Shown here piece by piece: positions 24,533-33,363 of a stretch of 64,000 nt of DNA. Below the pieces are notes generated by a model. That model did no database searches. It saw nothing but the letters and a program-made list of their open reading frames with translations, and had not been told where the DNA came from. The first letter of the stretch is position 1. Each line of letters starts with the position of its first letter. The position numbers were made by a program, and so were the translations under genes. Origin of the DNA: Geobacter sp. OR-1 (GTDB lineage Bacteria; Desulfobacterota; Desulfuromonadia; Geobacterales; DSM-12255). Where the stretch lies: positions 1 through 64,000 of the forward strand of contig NZ_BAZF01000019.1 of NCBI RefSeq assembly GCF_000813145.1. The letters run 5' to 3'.

Positions 24533-25806
24533 ATTACGTTATCATCGGCAACTCCGTTGCAGCCGTCGGAGCAGTCCGCGCCATCAGGGCGCACGACAGC
24601 CAGGGAAATATCACCATAATCTCGCGGGAACGTCACTCCGCCTATGGCCGGCCACTGATTTCCTACCTCCTTGGCGGGCTGATCACCGAGAAACGGATGG
24701 CCTACATACCGGAAGATTTTTACGAAAAACTCGGGATCAACCTGCTGCTCAACTCCGAAGTCGTGGGAGTTGACACGAAAAAGCAGGTTGTCGCCCTTAG
24801 CGCCGGCGATACCATCAAATATGACCGGCTCCTGGTGGCGACCGGCGGCGACCCGTTTGTCCCCCCCATTGAGGGGCTTACCGGCAAGGAAAAGGTCTTC
24901 ACCTTTACCACTTGGGACGATGCCGCCAAACTGAAAGCCGTTGCCCACGACATCGATCATGCCGTCATCCTCGGCGGTGGCCTCATCGGCCTGAAAGCCG
25001 CGGAAGGGCTGCATCTGCTCGGCAAGAGGGTGACGATTGTCGAACTGGCCGACCGGATACTCTCGGCGGCATTCGACAGGCCAGCGGGCAGAATCGTGGC
25101 CAAGAAGATGAAAGCCAACGGCATTGACGTGATCACCGAGGATACGGTGGTGAAAATAGAGGGCGATGGTGCCGACATCAGCGGCGTTCTGCTCAAATCA
25201 GGGGATGTCATCCCCTGCGACACCGTGGTCGTTGCCATCGGCGTGCGACCGGCCGCCGGTTTTCTGAAAGGAAGCGCCATCGAGGTAAACCGCGGCGTCG
25301 TGGTGGATGACCGGATGGAGAGCTCGGTAAAGGGTGTATTTGCCGCCGGCGATGTTGCCGAGGCCCGCGACTTTTTCTCCAGCCAGAAGAATCCGATGCC
25401 GATCTGGCCCGATGCCTACATCCAGGGCGATATTGCCGGTACGGCCATGACCGGGGCGGACAAGGAATACGCCGGCGGGCTGGCCATGAACTCGATCGAG
25501 TTCTTCAAGGTATCAACGATCTCAATGGGAATAACCAACCCGGCAAATGCTTCGGAGTACGAGGTGCTCACCTATCAGAACACCGAATCATACCAGTACC
25601 GCAAGATCGTACTGAAAGAGAATCGCCTGGTCGGCGCAGTTCTGGTCGGCAATGTCGAACGCGCCGGCATCTTCTCGGGCCTGATCAGGGACGGCGTTGA
25701 CATAACCCCGTTCCGGGAACATCTGTTGGCTCCTGATTTCGGCTTTATTCATCTTCCCAAGGATTTGCGGAACTCACTTTTTGCCCCTGTGGGCAAAGTG
25801 GCATAA
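24529..25806 (+). CDS. FAD-dependent pyridine-nucleotide oxidoreductase subunit (425 aa)
   Basis: A rubredoxin/nitrite-reductase-type NAD(P)H:acceptor flavoprotein. It has the FAD motif IIGNSVAAVGAVRAI, the NAD(P)H loop ILGGGLIGLKAAEGL, GVFAAGDVAEA near the second FAD site, and no redox-active disulphide. In this operon it is best read as the electron-input module of glutamate synthase in place of GltD. ATG 24529 overlaps the ferredoxin stop. A stand-alone rubredoxin reductase role is less likely given the neighbours. Confidence 0.85.
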   Translation: MNYVIIGNSVAAVGAVRAIRAHDSQGNITIISRERHSAYGRPLISYLLGGLITEKRMAYIPEDFYEKLGINLLLNSEVVGVDTKKQVVALSAGDTIKYDRLLVATGGDPFVPPIEGLTGKEKVFTFTTWDDAAKLKAVAHDIDHAVILGGGLIGLKAAEGLHLLGKRVTIVELADRILSAAFDRPAGRIVAKKMKANGIDVITEDTVVKIEGDGADISGVLLKSGDVIPCDTVVVAIGVRPAAGFLKGSAIEVNRGVVVDDRMESSVKGVFAAGDVAEARDFFSSQKNPMPIWPDAYIQGDIAGTAMTGADKEYAGGLAMNSIEFFKVSTISMGITNPANASEYEVLTYQNTESYQYRKIVLKENRLVGAVLVGNVERAGIFSGLIRDGVDITPFREHLLAPDFGFIHLPKDLRNSLFAPVGKVA

Positions 25807-25833
25807 CAGACCAGGTTAAGGGGAAAACCTCTC

Positions 25834-26949
25834 ATGAAATATAAACCGACCCATATATTTGAAAAAGATATCTCGAACTGCGGCCTTACCGGCTTCATTT
25901 CCACAGCGGGAACCCTGGTTGAGGGGAGCGTCATCATCAAGTCGATCTCGCTGATGCATGATCGGGGCAACGGCCTCGGCGGTGGTTTTGCCGCTTACGG
26001 CATTTACCCGGAATTGAAAGATTTCTACGCCTTTCATATGATGTACGAGAACAGCACGGCGTTGCAGCTCACCGAAGAGTACCTGGAGCAGAACTTTTTC
26101 ATCGAGCTGCAGGAGGAGATCCCCACCCGGCGTACCCAGGCGATCGCCAACCCCCCGATGTTCAAGCGCTACTTCATACAACCACTTGAAACCACCGAAT
26201 ATCGTGAAGCCATCGACTACCAGAAAATGACCGATGAAGATATCATCGTCAGCCACGTGATGCGGATCAACCATGGCATCGAAGGGGCGTTTGTTGTTTC
26301 TTCCGGCAAGAACATGGGGGCGTTCAAGGGGGTCGGGTATCCGGAGGAGATCGCTGATTTTTTCCGTCTTGAAGAGTACAGCGGCCATATCTGGACCGCC
26401 CACAACCGATTTCCCACCAATACCCCCGGATGGTGGGGCGGTGCCCACCCGTTCACGCTGCTCGACTGGTCGATCGTCCACAACGGCGAAATATCATCCT
26501 ACGGCATCAACAAGCGTTACCTGGAGATGTACGGTTACCTCTGCACCATGCTGACCGATACCGAAGTCGTCACCTACATGCTTGATCTCCTCATCAGGAA
26601 GCATGGGCTGAGCCCGGAACTGGCAAGCCTTGCCCTCGCCTCTCCTTTCTGGGACATGATCGACTCCATGCCGGACGACGACCGGGAGCTGCTCACCGCA
26701 ATCCGCCAGGTATACGGCAGCGGACTGCTCAACGGCCCCTTTGCCATACTTTTTGCCAGCAACGAAGGGCTGATCGGTTTGAACGATCGCGTGAAACTGC
26801 GGCCGCTCATCTGTGCCACCAAGGACGATTTTGTCTACATGGCTTCCGAGGAGGCGGCGATCCGCGAGATCTGCTCCAACCCCGACCGGGTCTGGGCGCC
26901 GAGAGGCGGAGATCCGGTGATCGCCAAACTGCAGCCGGGAGTTGCCTGA
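25834..26949 (+). CDS. Glutamate synthase glutaminase (class II amidotransferase) subunit (371 aa)
   Basis: A GltB1-type Ntn-hydrolase domain that frees ammonia from glutamine. The likely nucleophile is Cys17 in NCGLTGF, which would need removal of a 16-residue propeptide as in classical GltB. Other motifs are HNRFPTNTPGWWGGAHPF, VHNGEISSYGINKRYLEMYG and TDTEVVTYMLDLL. AAGGGGAAAA precedes the ATG by about 9 nt. It lies between the flavoprotein and GXGXG genes of the operon. Confidence 0.88.
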   Translation: MKYKPTHIFEKDISNCGLTGFISTAGTLVEGSVIIKSISLMHDRGNGLGGGFAAYGIYPELKDFYAFHMMYENSTALQLTEEYLEQNFFIELQEEIPTRRTQAIANPPMFKRYFIQPLETTEYREAIDYQKMTDEDIIVSHVMRINHGIEGAFVVSSGKNMGAFKGVGYPEEIADFFRLEEYSGHIWTAHNRFPTNTPGWWGGAHPFTLLDWSIVHNGEISSYGINKRYLEMYGYLCTMLTDTEVVTYMLDLLIRKHGLSPELASLALASPFWDMIDSMPDDDRELLTAIRQVYGSGLLNGPFAILFASNEGLIGLNDRVKLRPLICATKDDFVYMASEEAAIREICSNPDRVWAPRGGDPVIAKLQPGVA

Positions 26950-26984
26950 AATCCGGGAAGTGCCAAGAACCGCGAGGTGTTAAT

Positions 26985-27731
26985 ATGAAAATCGATGCAC
27001 AAGGTGTCTACTACCGGGACCTGAACAGCAAGATCCGCGAAGCGGTTGCTGGCGGGGCCGATAAAATCGAGCTGAACAACGTCAATGGCCAGTACTTCAT
27101 CGGCGATGGGGTAAACCGGGCCGTGACCATCACCATTAACGGCGTGCCGGGGAACGATCTCGGCGCATTCATGAACGGCGCCACTATAATCGTCAAGAGC
27201 AATGCCCAGGACAATATCGGCAACACCATGAACGCCGGCAAAGTCGTTGTCCACGGCCATGCCGGCGATGTCCTCGGCTACGGGATGCGTGGCGGTAAAG
27301 TCCATATCCTCAAAGATGTCGGCTACCGCGTCGGCATTCACATGAAGTCATACGATACCAACAAGCCGGTACTGATTGCCGGCGGCAAGGCCGGGGATTT
27401 TTTCGGGGAATACATGGCCGGTGGCGTTCTGGTACTTCTGGGAATGTTTACCGATGACCCGGACAAACCGAAGCACGGTTTCCGGTTCGGGACCGGCATG
27501 CACGGCGGGGTGATTTTCGTGCGCGGCGCGGTTGATGAAACAAAGCTCTCCAGGGAGGTCGGGGTCTTTGATCTGACCGACGAGGACAAACAGGAACTCG
27601 AAGGATATCTGAAAGATTACTGCAAGGACTTCAAGCTGGACTTCAAGGAAGTCATGCAGGAGAAATTTGTGAAGGTGCTGCCGAAGAGCAAGAGGCCGTA
27701 TGGGGATTTGTATTGTCCAATGCCCAGATAG
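26985..27731 (+). CDS. Glutamate synthase GXGXG (C-terminal) domain subunit (248 aa)
   Basis: The right-handed beta-helix domain of glutamate synthase as its own polypeptide. Repeats with spaced Gly pairs are obvious (GVPGNDLGAFMNGATI, GNTMNAGKVVVHGHAGD, GYGMRGGKVHI, GGKAGDFFGEYMAGGVLVLLG, GTGMHGGVIFVRG). It packs against the FMN subunit to shape the ammonia tunnel. It is the last gene of the operon; its stop abuts a long inverted repeat. Confidence 0.9.
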   Translation: MKIDAQGVYYRDLNSKIREAVAGGADKIELNNVNGQYFIGDGVNRAVTITINGVPGNDLGAFMNGATIIVKSNAQDNIGNTMNAGKVVVHGHAGDVLGYGMRGGKVHILKDVGYRVGIHMKSYDTNKPVLIAGGKAGDFFGEYMAGGVLVLLGMFTDDPDKPKHGFRFGTGMHGGVIFVRGAVDETKLSREVGVFDLTDEDKQELEGYLKDYCKDFKLDFKEVMQEKFVKVLPKSKRPYGDLYCPMPR

Positions 27732-27860
27732 CTAGGAAAGGGTTCTTTTCCGCCCTGGCGGTGTCAACCTGCGTGATTGCTTGTGCGGCGTACCAATCAG
27801 TACGCATCCGCGCAATCCCTTGGTTTCCTTGCCAGGACGAAAAATCCCTCCTTTCAGTAG
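27732..27860. repeat. 129-nt imperfect inverted repeat (long hairpin) after the glutamate synthase operon
   Basis: The whole interval folds on itself. CTA..TAG ends, GAAAGG/CCTTTC, CCTGGC (27754-27759)/GCCAGG (27831-27836), AACC/GGTT, GATTGC (27775-27780)/GCAATC (27812-27817) and GCGTAC (27788-27793)/GTACGC (27800-27805) pair in nested order around a 6-nt loop, with small internal loops. It begins on the base after the stop codon. It could be a MITE-like element, a structured 3' RNA or a terminator; it has no T-run. Confidence 0.6.
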
Positions 27861-27913
27861 AGGTTCTACCACACGTTTGGAGTCTCAACACCGCGCTGTA
27901 ACAGGCGGGGTGT

Positions 27914-28810
27914 TTATTTCCCCCCTACCCCGGCCATCTCGTAGCTGACGCTCATCCCGATCTCTTCACGAACCAGGTTGCTGATCCGGGAGGCCGATTC
28001 TTCCACCAGCATGTCAAGGAGCAGTTTTTTCTTTTTCGGCGGCCGGATCACCTCCGGCTCACCCTTGATCCCGGCCAGCCGCCCCGCCTCTTCTATGGCA
28101 TCCTGCATTGATCCGAGACGGTCTACCAGCCTGGCGGCCAGGGCCTGTTCCCCGGAAAAGATCCGGCCGTCCGCAATAGCCTTAACCTGCTCCACCGGCA
28201 GATTACGCCCCTCGCTCACAGCCTTGACAAACTGTCCGTGGGTACTCTCTATTACCCCCTGCAACAGGGCCTTTTCCTCAGCAGTCATCGGCCTTACCGG
28301 CGAACCCGAATCCTTGTACTTGCCGGTCTTGAGCGTAAACGCCTTCATCCCGATCTTGTCCATCAACCCTTCGACATTGGAGAATTTCATCAAGACGCCG
28401 ATACTGCCGGTGATCGAGCCCGGATTGGCATAGATCAGGGACGCGGGAGCCGATATATAGTACCCCCCCGATGCGGCAAGACTACCCATCGAGACAACAA
28501 CCTTTTTCTTTTTCGCCAGTTTTTTTACCTCCTGATAGATCTCCTGCGAAGGCCCCACCACCCCTCCGGGGGAATCCACCCTGAGGACAACCGCCTTGAC
28601 ATCGTCGTCACGCCCGAAGTCGTGAAGCTGCTTGACGGTCTCCTGGGAATCGAGGATCACCCCCTTGACCTCAACAACGCCTATCCCGCTCCCTTTGACA
28701 AGCTTCGTGTCGTTATCGCGGAAAAGGAGAGCAATAACGGCACAACTCATAAAAACAAGCACAAAAACGCACACAAGTCCGACAGATATCCACAGCCATT
28801 TATTTTTCAT
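27914..28810 (-). CDS. sppA: Signal peptide peptidase SppA, short form (298 aa)
   Basis: An inner-membrane serine protease that degrades cleaved signal peptides. It has one N-terminal TM helix (WLWISVGLVCVFVLVFMSCAVIALLF), the SDH-like block VVLRVDSPGGVVGPS, the nucleophile Ser in SLAASGGYYI and the catalytic Lys in LKTGKYKDSGSP. Length matches the short (one-domain, 36K-type) form. It has a Lys-rich insertion PPKKKKLLLDM near the C-terminus. It diverges from the phosphodiesterase gene. Confidence 0.93.
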   Translation of the reverse strand: MKNKWLWISVGLVCVFVLVFMSCAVIALLFRDNDTKLVKGSGIGVVEVKGVILDSQETVKQLHDFGRDDDVKAVVLRVDSPGGVVGPSQEIYQEVKKLAKKKKVVVSMGSLAASGGYYISAPASLIYANPGSITGSIGVLMKFSNVEGLMDKIGMKAFTLKTGKYKDSGSPVRPMTAEEKALLQGVIESTHGQFVKAVSEGRNLPVEQVKAIADGRIFSGEQALAARLVDRLGSMQDAIEEAGRLAGIKGEPEVIRPPKKKKLLLDMLVEESASRISNLVREEIGMSVSYEMAGVGGK

Positions 28811-28903
28811 TGCAGATTCCTTAAGTTAGATACTGCAAACCTGGGTCGGCCTCGATTCAAACCCTTCTTGACCCTTACATGAAATCTCTGTTATCTTAAT
28901 CTC

Positions 28904-29377
28904 ATGAACTGCATTGTCTTCTCGGATACGCACGGGAATTACCCATTGGCAGCAGAGACGGTGTCACTTGCTGCCCCTGTCGATATGATCATCCACCTTG
29001 GCGACGAAACAGAAGACGCGAACATGATCGAAAGGATCTGCCTGACGCAGGTGCAGAAGGTTGCCGGCAATTGCGATCCTCCGGGGAAATGGCCAAGGGA
29101 GATCTGTACGTCAGTGGGAGAGACCAGGATGCTGTTGACCCACGGCGACCGCTACAGCGTGAAGGCCGGACTTTCAAAGCTCGTCGAACGCGCAGTTGCC
29201 GCAGATGCGCAGGTGGTGCTTTACGGTCATACCCACCAGGCTTCAATCGAGAGGATAGGTGGTATCCTCTTCGTCAATCCGGGTTCGCTGCATTGCGGTG
29301 CGGCAATAAAAAGCTATGCGGTTCTCACGATCAACAACTCGGAAATCGCTGCACGCATAGTTGTTATAACCGAATAG
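28904..29377 (+). CDS. YfcE/MJ0936-type metallophosphodiesterase (157 aa)
   Basis: A small calcineurin-like phosphoesterase. All metal-ligand motifs are present: SDTHGN, HLGDE, GNCD, THGD and YGHTHQAS. Family members hydrolyse model phosphodiesters; the natural substrate is unknown. It is monocistronic and meets a minus-strand gene at 29389. Confidence 0.9.
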   Translation: MNCIVFSDTHGNYPLAAETVSLAAPVDMIIHLGDETEDANMIERICLTQVQKVAGNCDPPGKWPREICTSVGETRMLLTHGDRYSVKAGLSKLVERAVAADAQVVLYGHTHQASIERIGGILFVNPGSLHCGAAIKSYAVLTINNSEIAARIVVITE

Positions 29378-29388
29378 CAACTGCCTCG

Positions 29389-29781
29389 TTAACAGCCGCA
29401 ACCGCAGTTATGGCAAACCCTGCGGTTGTGCTCCTCCGGCGCAATCGTCTCCGGGGCAAATGCCACCCGTTTCACGGCCCGGCCAATATCCTCCAACAGA
29501 TCCAGATTCTCGCTTTTCCCGATAATATGACCTACACACTGGCTGGTGATGCCATCGGCAGGAGACGATATCCTGACCGAGTTGAGAAGATCTGCATAGC
29601 TGTTCACGTTGATCGTGACTGAAGGGTTGTCGACCCTGGCGATGTCAATTCCGAAACGCTCAAGTTCTCCCTGGAGCCCGGCAAAATAACATGCGAACGC
29701 CTCACCATCAGTATCTATCTTCCAGTCGGGACGGACGTGATTCTGGCCGAAAAATGTCACCAAAAGCTTTTTGCCGGTCAT
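29389..29781 (-). CDS. Conserved-type hypothetical protein with Cys-rich C-terminus (130 aa)
   Basis: I do not recognise the family. The start MTGKKLLVTFFG (29781) follows AGAGG at a good distance; the upstream ATG at 29808 has no ribosome site. The body is soluble and mixed alpha/beta. The last eight residues are CHNCGCGC, with four Cys, suggesting a metal site or a tail for a cofactor or disulphide exchange. It is last in a minus-strand run behind a lone receiver protein and the electron-conduit genes. Confidence 0.6.
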   Translation of the reverse strand: MTGKKLLVTFFGQNHVRPDWKIDTDGEAFACYFAGLQGELERFGIDIARVDNPSVTINVNSYADLLNSVRISSPADGITSQCVGHIIGKSENLDLLEDIGRAVKRVAFAPETIAPEEHNRRVCHNCGCGC

Positions 29782-29814
29782 TGCCGATATTACCTCTTTA
29801 TCCTGCATTATTAA

Positions 29815-30222
29815 TCATACTTCCTGGCGAGCCTCTGCCTTACGGTTAAGTGAACTGAATACCATCTCAAGCACCGCCTTCTGCTTGACTTCATACTTGT
29901 TGAGCACTGCCAGGCATGTTCCTAAAGGGAAATTTGCATGAAGATAGTCCGCATCCCTGCCGGAAAGTATCACAATCCGCTTCGGGTCCATCCCGGTTTC
30001 CACCGCAAAATTGAACAGTTTCGCGCCATCGATGTCAGGCATCTCAAGATCCAAAACCAGCAGATCCAGCCCCCCCTCCCTTATCACGTTCAATGCACTT
30101 ACCGGTCTGGAGCATGTCATCACCTGCAGCAACGGGTAACTCTCTTCCACGAAAGCGCTCAAAAGTTTCAGGAATGCCGGGTCATCGTCAACAATAAGGA
30201 TCTTGCCCATACGTATACTCAT
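29815..30222 (-). CDS. Single-domain response regulator (receiver only, 135 aa)
   Basis: A CheY-like receiver with the acidic pocket VDDDP, phospho-acceptor Asp in LLVLDLEMPDIDG, Ser in VILSGRD and Lys in LNKYEVK. There is no output domain. It begins 14 nt after the ABC substrate-binding gene on the same strand. No histidine kinase is encoded in the window, so the partner is elsewhere. Confidence 0.88.
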   Translation of the reverse strand: MSIRMGKILIVDDDPAFLKLLSAFVEESYPLLQVMTCSRPVSALNVIREGGLDLLVLDLEMPDIDGAKLFNFAVETGMDPKRIVILSGRDADYLHANFPLGTCLAVLNKYEVKQKAVLEMVFSSLNRKAEARQEV

Positions 30223-30236
30223 GTTCAAAAAACAAC

Positions 30237-31211
30237 TTATTTAATTATTCTCGTAGCTACGTTAAGCACCTGAATCGGGACATGCAGATCAAGTACGCGA
30301 GCGGTCTTCATATTGACAATCATGTCAACTTTTTTGGGGGCAACAATAGGGATAATAGCCGGCTTCCGGCCGGCAATTACCTTGGCCGCAAGGTCTGCGG
30401 CCTGATGTCCCATTTCACCGGGATGCGCCTCCAGAGATAGCAGCGCACCCTTCTCGCCGCCGTCGGGGACCTGAGTGATAACCGGGATTCTCTGGTCCAT
30501 GGCGCGACGGATGACCTTGTCCAGCTGTCTGCCGACCACTGAAGATTCCGTCACATAAAGGCAGTCAATCTGGCTCAGGAGAGAAGACAAGGCCAGATCG
30601 AGCGTAGCAGGGCTTTCGACATTGCTTTCAACCACTGAAAACCGGTGCTGCACGGCCAGACGTTTGATCTCTTTCAACTGAACCACTGAACCGATTTCGC
30701 GCGAAGTGTACAAAACTCCAATCTGCTTGAACTGTTTGAACTCCAGAGTGGTCCTTATCAGTGTTGACAGCGGGACCTTTGAACTTACCCCGGTGGCATT
30801 GTTACCCGGTGCAGCAAGGCTTTTTGCAATCCCGGTCTCAAGGGGGGCATAGACATCAACAAAGACTATCGGGATATCGTGCGACTCCTGAAGGGCTGCC
30901 AGGGAAGCGGGAGCCCCAAAAGTCACGATGATGTTCGCACCGATAGCATTGAACTTTCTGATGGCGTTCGACCATGAGATCGGATCAGGATTCGGGATCT
31001 GGGTTACCAGTTCAATTGCGGTCTGATCATACCCCTTGGCGGCCATGGCACGAACAAAGGCCTTATGGGCGTTCCGGTAGCGTGGCTGATCGCTCGACAG
31101 AACCGTTGCGACAATAAGTGTCGATGAATTGCTCACCGCAGCAGGGAATATCGACACAACAATCAGCAGAGTGCCTAGAAAAACGAGTTTTCGAAGGAAG
31201 AAGTAATTCAT
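30237..31211 (-). CDS. ABC transporter substrate-binding protein, ABC_sub_bind type (324 aa)
   Basis: An exported solute-binding protein of the TrpX/ABC_sub_bind family. A signal peptide (FLRKLVFLGTLLIVVSIFPAA) is followed by two Rossmann-like lobes (ANIIVTFGAPASLAAL, IPIVFVDVYAPLETGIAKSL, TGVSSKVPL, QIGVLYTSREIGS). Its ATG overlaps the porin stop (TGATG). No permease or ATPase of the matching type is adjacent, so it may work as a periplasmic sensor component for the following receiver protein; that is inference. Confidence 0.8.
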   Translation of the reverse strand: MNYFFLRKLVFLGTLLIVVSIFPAAVSNSSTLIVATVLSSDQPRYRNAHKAFVRAMAAKGYDQTAIELVTQIPNPDPISWSNAIRKFNAIGANIIVTFGAPASLAALQESHDIPIVFVDVYAPLETGIAKSLAAPGNNATGVSSKVPLSTLIRTTLEFKQFKQIGVLYTSREIGSVVQLKEIKRLAVQHRFSVVESNVESPATLDLALSSLLSQIDCLYVTESSVVGRQLDKVIRRAMDQRIPVITQVPDGGEKGALLSLEAHPGEMGHQAADLAAKVIAGRKPAIIPIVAPKKVDMIVNMKTARVLDLHVPIQVLNVATRIIK

Positions 31212-33325
31212 CACCACTTGGCCGTAAAACTGGTAATCACCGAATGAACTGAGCCGTCAAACATGGAATTGCGATCATCGCTGTATTCCTGATAACGATA
31301 ATCCACTCCGCAGGAAATATTTTTGAACAACCGGTAATCGACCTTGAAGTTAAGCGAATTTTCGACGGTCTTCAGGTCGGAGATCTCCTTCACCCCTGAC
31401 GCATTGACAATTTGCGTGCTTGTCGGATCGAACTCGGCAAACGATCTGATCTGCTGGAAGGAGAGGAAGGTGTCGAGCTTTTCCAATGGCCGGACTGCAA
31501 TGGTAATGCCGTAAAGCAGAGACTGGCTGGTATAGTTGGCGACTGTTGCGGTGTTCTGGTTGGAAACTGATGAAAAAAGCACCTGTTGGTCGGCAGACGA
31601 TCTAAGCAGACCGGTCGTTCCGGTCAGGGATATCCGACCGTTAAGGAGATTTCCCCAAAGCGTGGCAGTAGTACCGATCTGCCTCTTTTCCCGGTACACC
31701 GGCACCGGATCGAAATTCGGCGAAACAAGGTCAAGCCTTCTGACAGCAGAAGCGTCGTTGAAATTATGGCTGATCTGATAACTCGCAGAAAAACCGTATT
31801 TATCCTTAAGGGTGTAAGTTGCCAGGAGCTGCCCATCGTGACGCTCATCGAAAGAAATCCCGTACTCCGGCTGATTATAGGTCGTATAGCTGTACCTTGC
31901 CTTGAGCCGAAGATTTTTGACCGGCTTGCTTAATATGGTCAGGATCCCTTTGTGGCGCTCAGAGTTCGACGGCACCGTGATGCCGGACAGTTTACCAAAA
32001 GGGTCCCAGCTGTCGGTATTCTCGCGATGGATATATTCGCCCTGATACTCACCCTTGACAGTAAAGTCATTTACCGGCCGAAACGAAACAATGGCCGACA
32101 GTACGTCCTTTTGCATGTTGATCCCGGTATTTGCCCGGATAACATTACCGGGATTCGGGGTAATGAAGTTGAGCGCGGTAATGCTCGCAGTATCGCGGGC
32201 AATCTCTTGATGCCGGAACCTGAGTGACGTTGAAAACTCTTTGCATGGGGTGTAGACCAGGTCACCGGCTCCGGTCTGCAGGGTATCGGTCAGGCCATTG
32301 GCCCCCGACACCTGTGTCAATGACGACAGGTTTTTGCGCTGGGCAATGGTATAAGCGGCAGCGGCAACAATACCGCCGGTCTGCTCGGTGTGAATCTTTA
32401 TATTATGGGCCAGGTATCTGCTTGAGGGCGATTCATCATGCTCATAACTTCCGGAAGATCGCTGATAATAACCCGGCTTTGAAGGATCCAGCCTGGCAAC
32501 GTAAGCGTCTACCGGGGTATCGGCATGGTCGGAGTATTGGCGTATGGTGAAATCATAAATGAAGTCGAGCGGTCCGACATGCGCATCAAAACCAAGCTTA
32601 CCCTCGTGCGTCTCGTGGTCGATCCTGCGGCGAACTGAACTGAGTTTATTGGCAGCAGTTACAGGAAAGAATGCCAAATCCGCAAACCTGAGTTGAGAGT
32701 CTCCCTGCTTCAGGATCCGCCAGTACTGAAGATTAAGGTGTATCGGGTACGACCCCATCCGGGCGCGTAATGAAGCCAGGTCCTGCTCGACCCGTAAGCC
32801 GAATCTCCCGGAATCCTTCTGGTCCACGGAATAAAACGACGGTGCGGTCAGGGTATACCGGTCAAGGTTGTGATACAACGATTCAGTGCGCAACTGGGCA
32901 CGGTAGGCACCCATATAGTCATAGGAAAGGTTGGCGAAATAATCGTTTTCGGTAACATATGCGCCGTCAACCACAAACTTGTGGTCCCGCCCCAGGATGC
33001 TGTCCATAAAGACGAAAGTAGGACCGGAATGGAGATCGTCGTATTCTGCGGCTCGGCCGCCATAGCCGTCGAAGCCCATAAACCGGTAACCGGCTGAGGC
33101 GGTCAGGCTTTTGTGCGTCTCCACCTTTATCTCGGAAACAGGGAGTTCCACAGCTTCCAGATCTGTGGTTTCGGTCGCTTCCAGGGATACCGGTAAAGGA
33201 TGATCGATCACCACGGAATCCTGCTCGTCAGGTTTCGCGTCATCCGCACCAACAGTGGCTGCGCTCCCAAACAATACCGTAATGATTCCTGAGATCATTA
33301 CCGCGGCTATGGAAAATCGTGGCAC
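31211..33325 (-). CDS. MtrB/PioB-family outer-membrane beta-barrel porin (704 aa)
   Basis: A large beta-barrel of the decaheme-associated type. It has a signal peptide (FSIAAVMISGIITVLFGSAATVGA), a plug-like N-terminal region and then many alternating amphipathic strands. It ends in an aromatic residue (FTAKW), the usual BAM recognition end. I chose GTG 33325 because AAGGAG lies 7 nt upstream; longer starts (ATG 33343, GTG 33364) lack one. In known systems this porin sheathes a decaheme cytochrome to move electrons across the outer membrane. The cytochrome gene lies directly upstream. No outer-surface cytochrome is seen next to it. Confidence 0.85.
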   Translation of the reverse strand: MPRFSIAAVMISGIITVLFGSAATVGADDAKPDEQDSVVIDHPLPVSLEATETTDLEAVELPVSEIKVETHKSLTASAGYRFMGFDGYGGRAAEYDDLHSGPTFVFMDSILGRDHKFVVDGAYVTENDYFANLSYDYMGAYRAQLRTESLYHNLDRYTLTAPSFYSVDQKDSGRFGLRVEQDLASLRARMGSYPIHLNLQYWRILKQGDSQLRFADLAFFPVTAANKLSSVRRRIDHETHEGKLGFDAHVGPLDFIYDFTIRQYSDHADTPVDAYVARLDPSKPGYYQRSSGSYEHDESPSSRYLAHNIKIHTEQTGGIVAAAAYTIAQRKNLSSLTQVSGANGLTDTLQTGAGDLVYTPCKEFSTSLRFRHQEIARDTASITALNFITPNPGNVIRANTGINMQKDVLSAIVSFRPVNDFTVKGEYQGEYIHRENTDSWDPFGKLSGITVPSNSERHKGILTILSKPVKNLRLKARYSYTTYNQPEYGISFDERHDGQLLATYTLKDKYGFSASYQISHNFNDASAVRRLDLVSPNFDPVPVYREKRQIGTTATLWGNLLNGRISLTGTTGLLRSSADQQVLFSSVSNQNTATVANYTSQSLLYGITIAVRPLEKLDTFLSFQQIRSFAEFDPTSTQIVNASGVKEISDLKTVENSLNFKVDYRLFKNISCGVDYRYQEYSDDRNSMFDGSVHSVITSFTAKW

Positions 33326-33363
33326 GTTAATGCTCCTTATCATGTTGGAGAATAAGTAACCCA

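Noticed and set aside
27732-27901. Small ORFs on both strands in the inverted-repeat region
   Set aside because: They follow from the palindrome, have no ribosome sites and no recognisable product.
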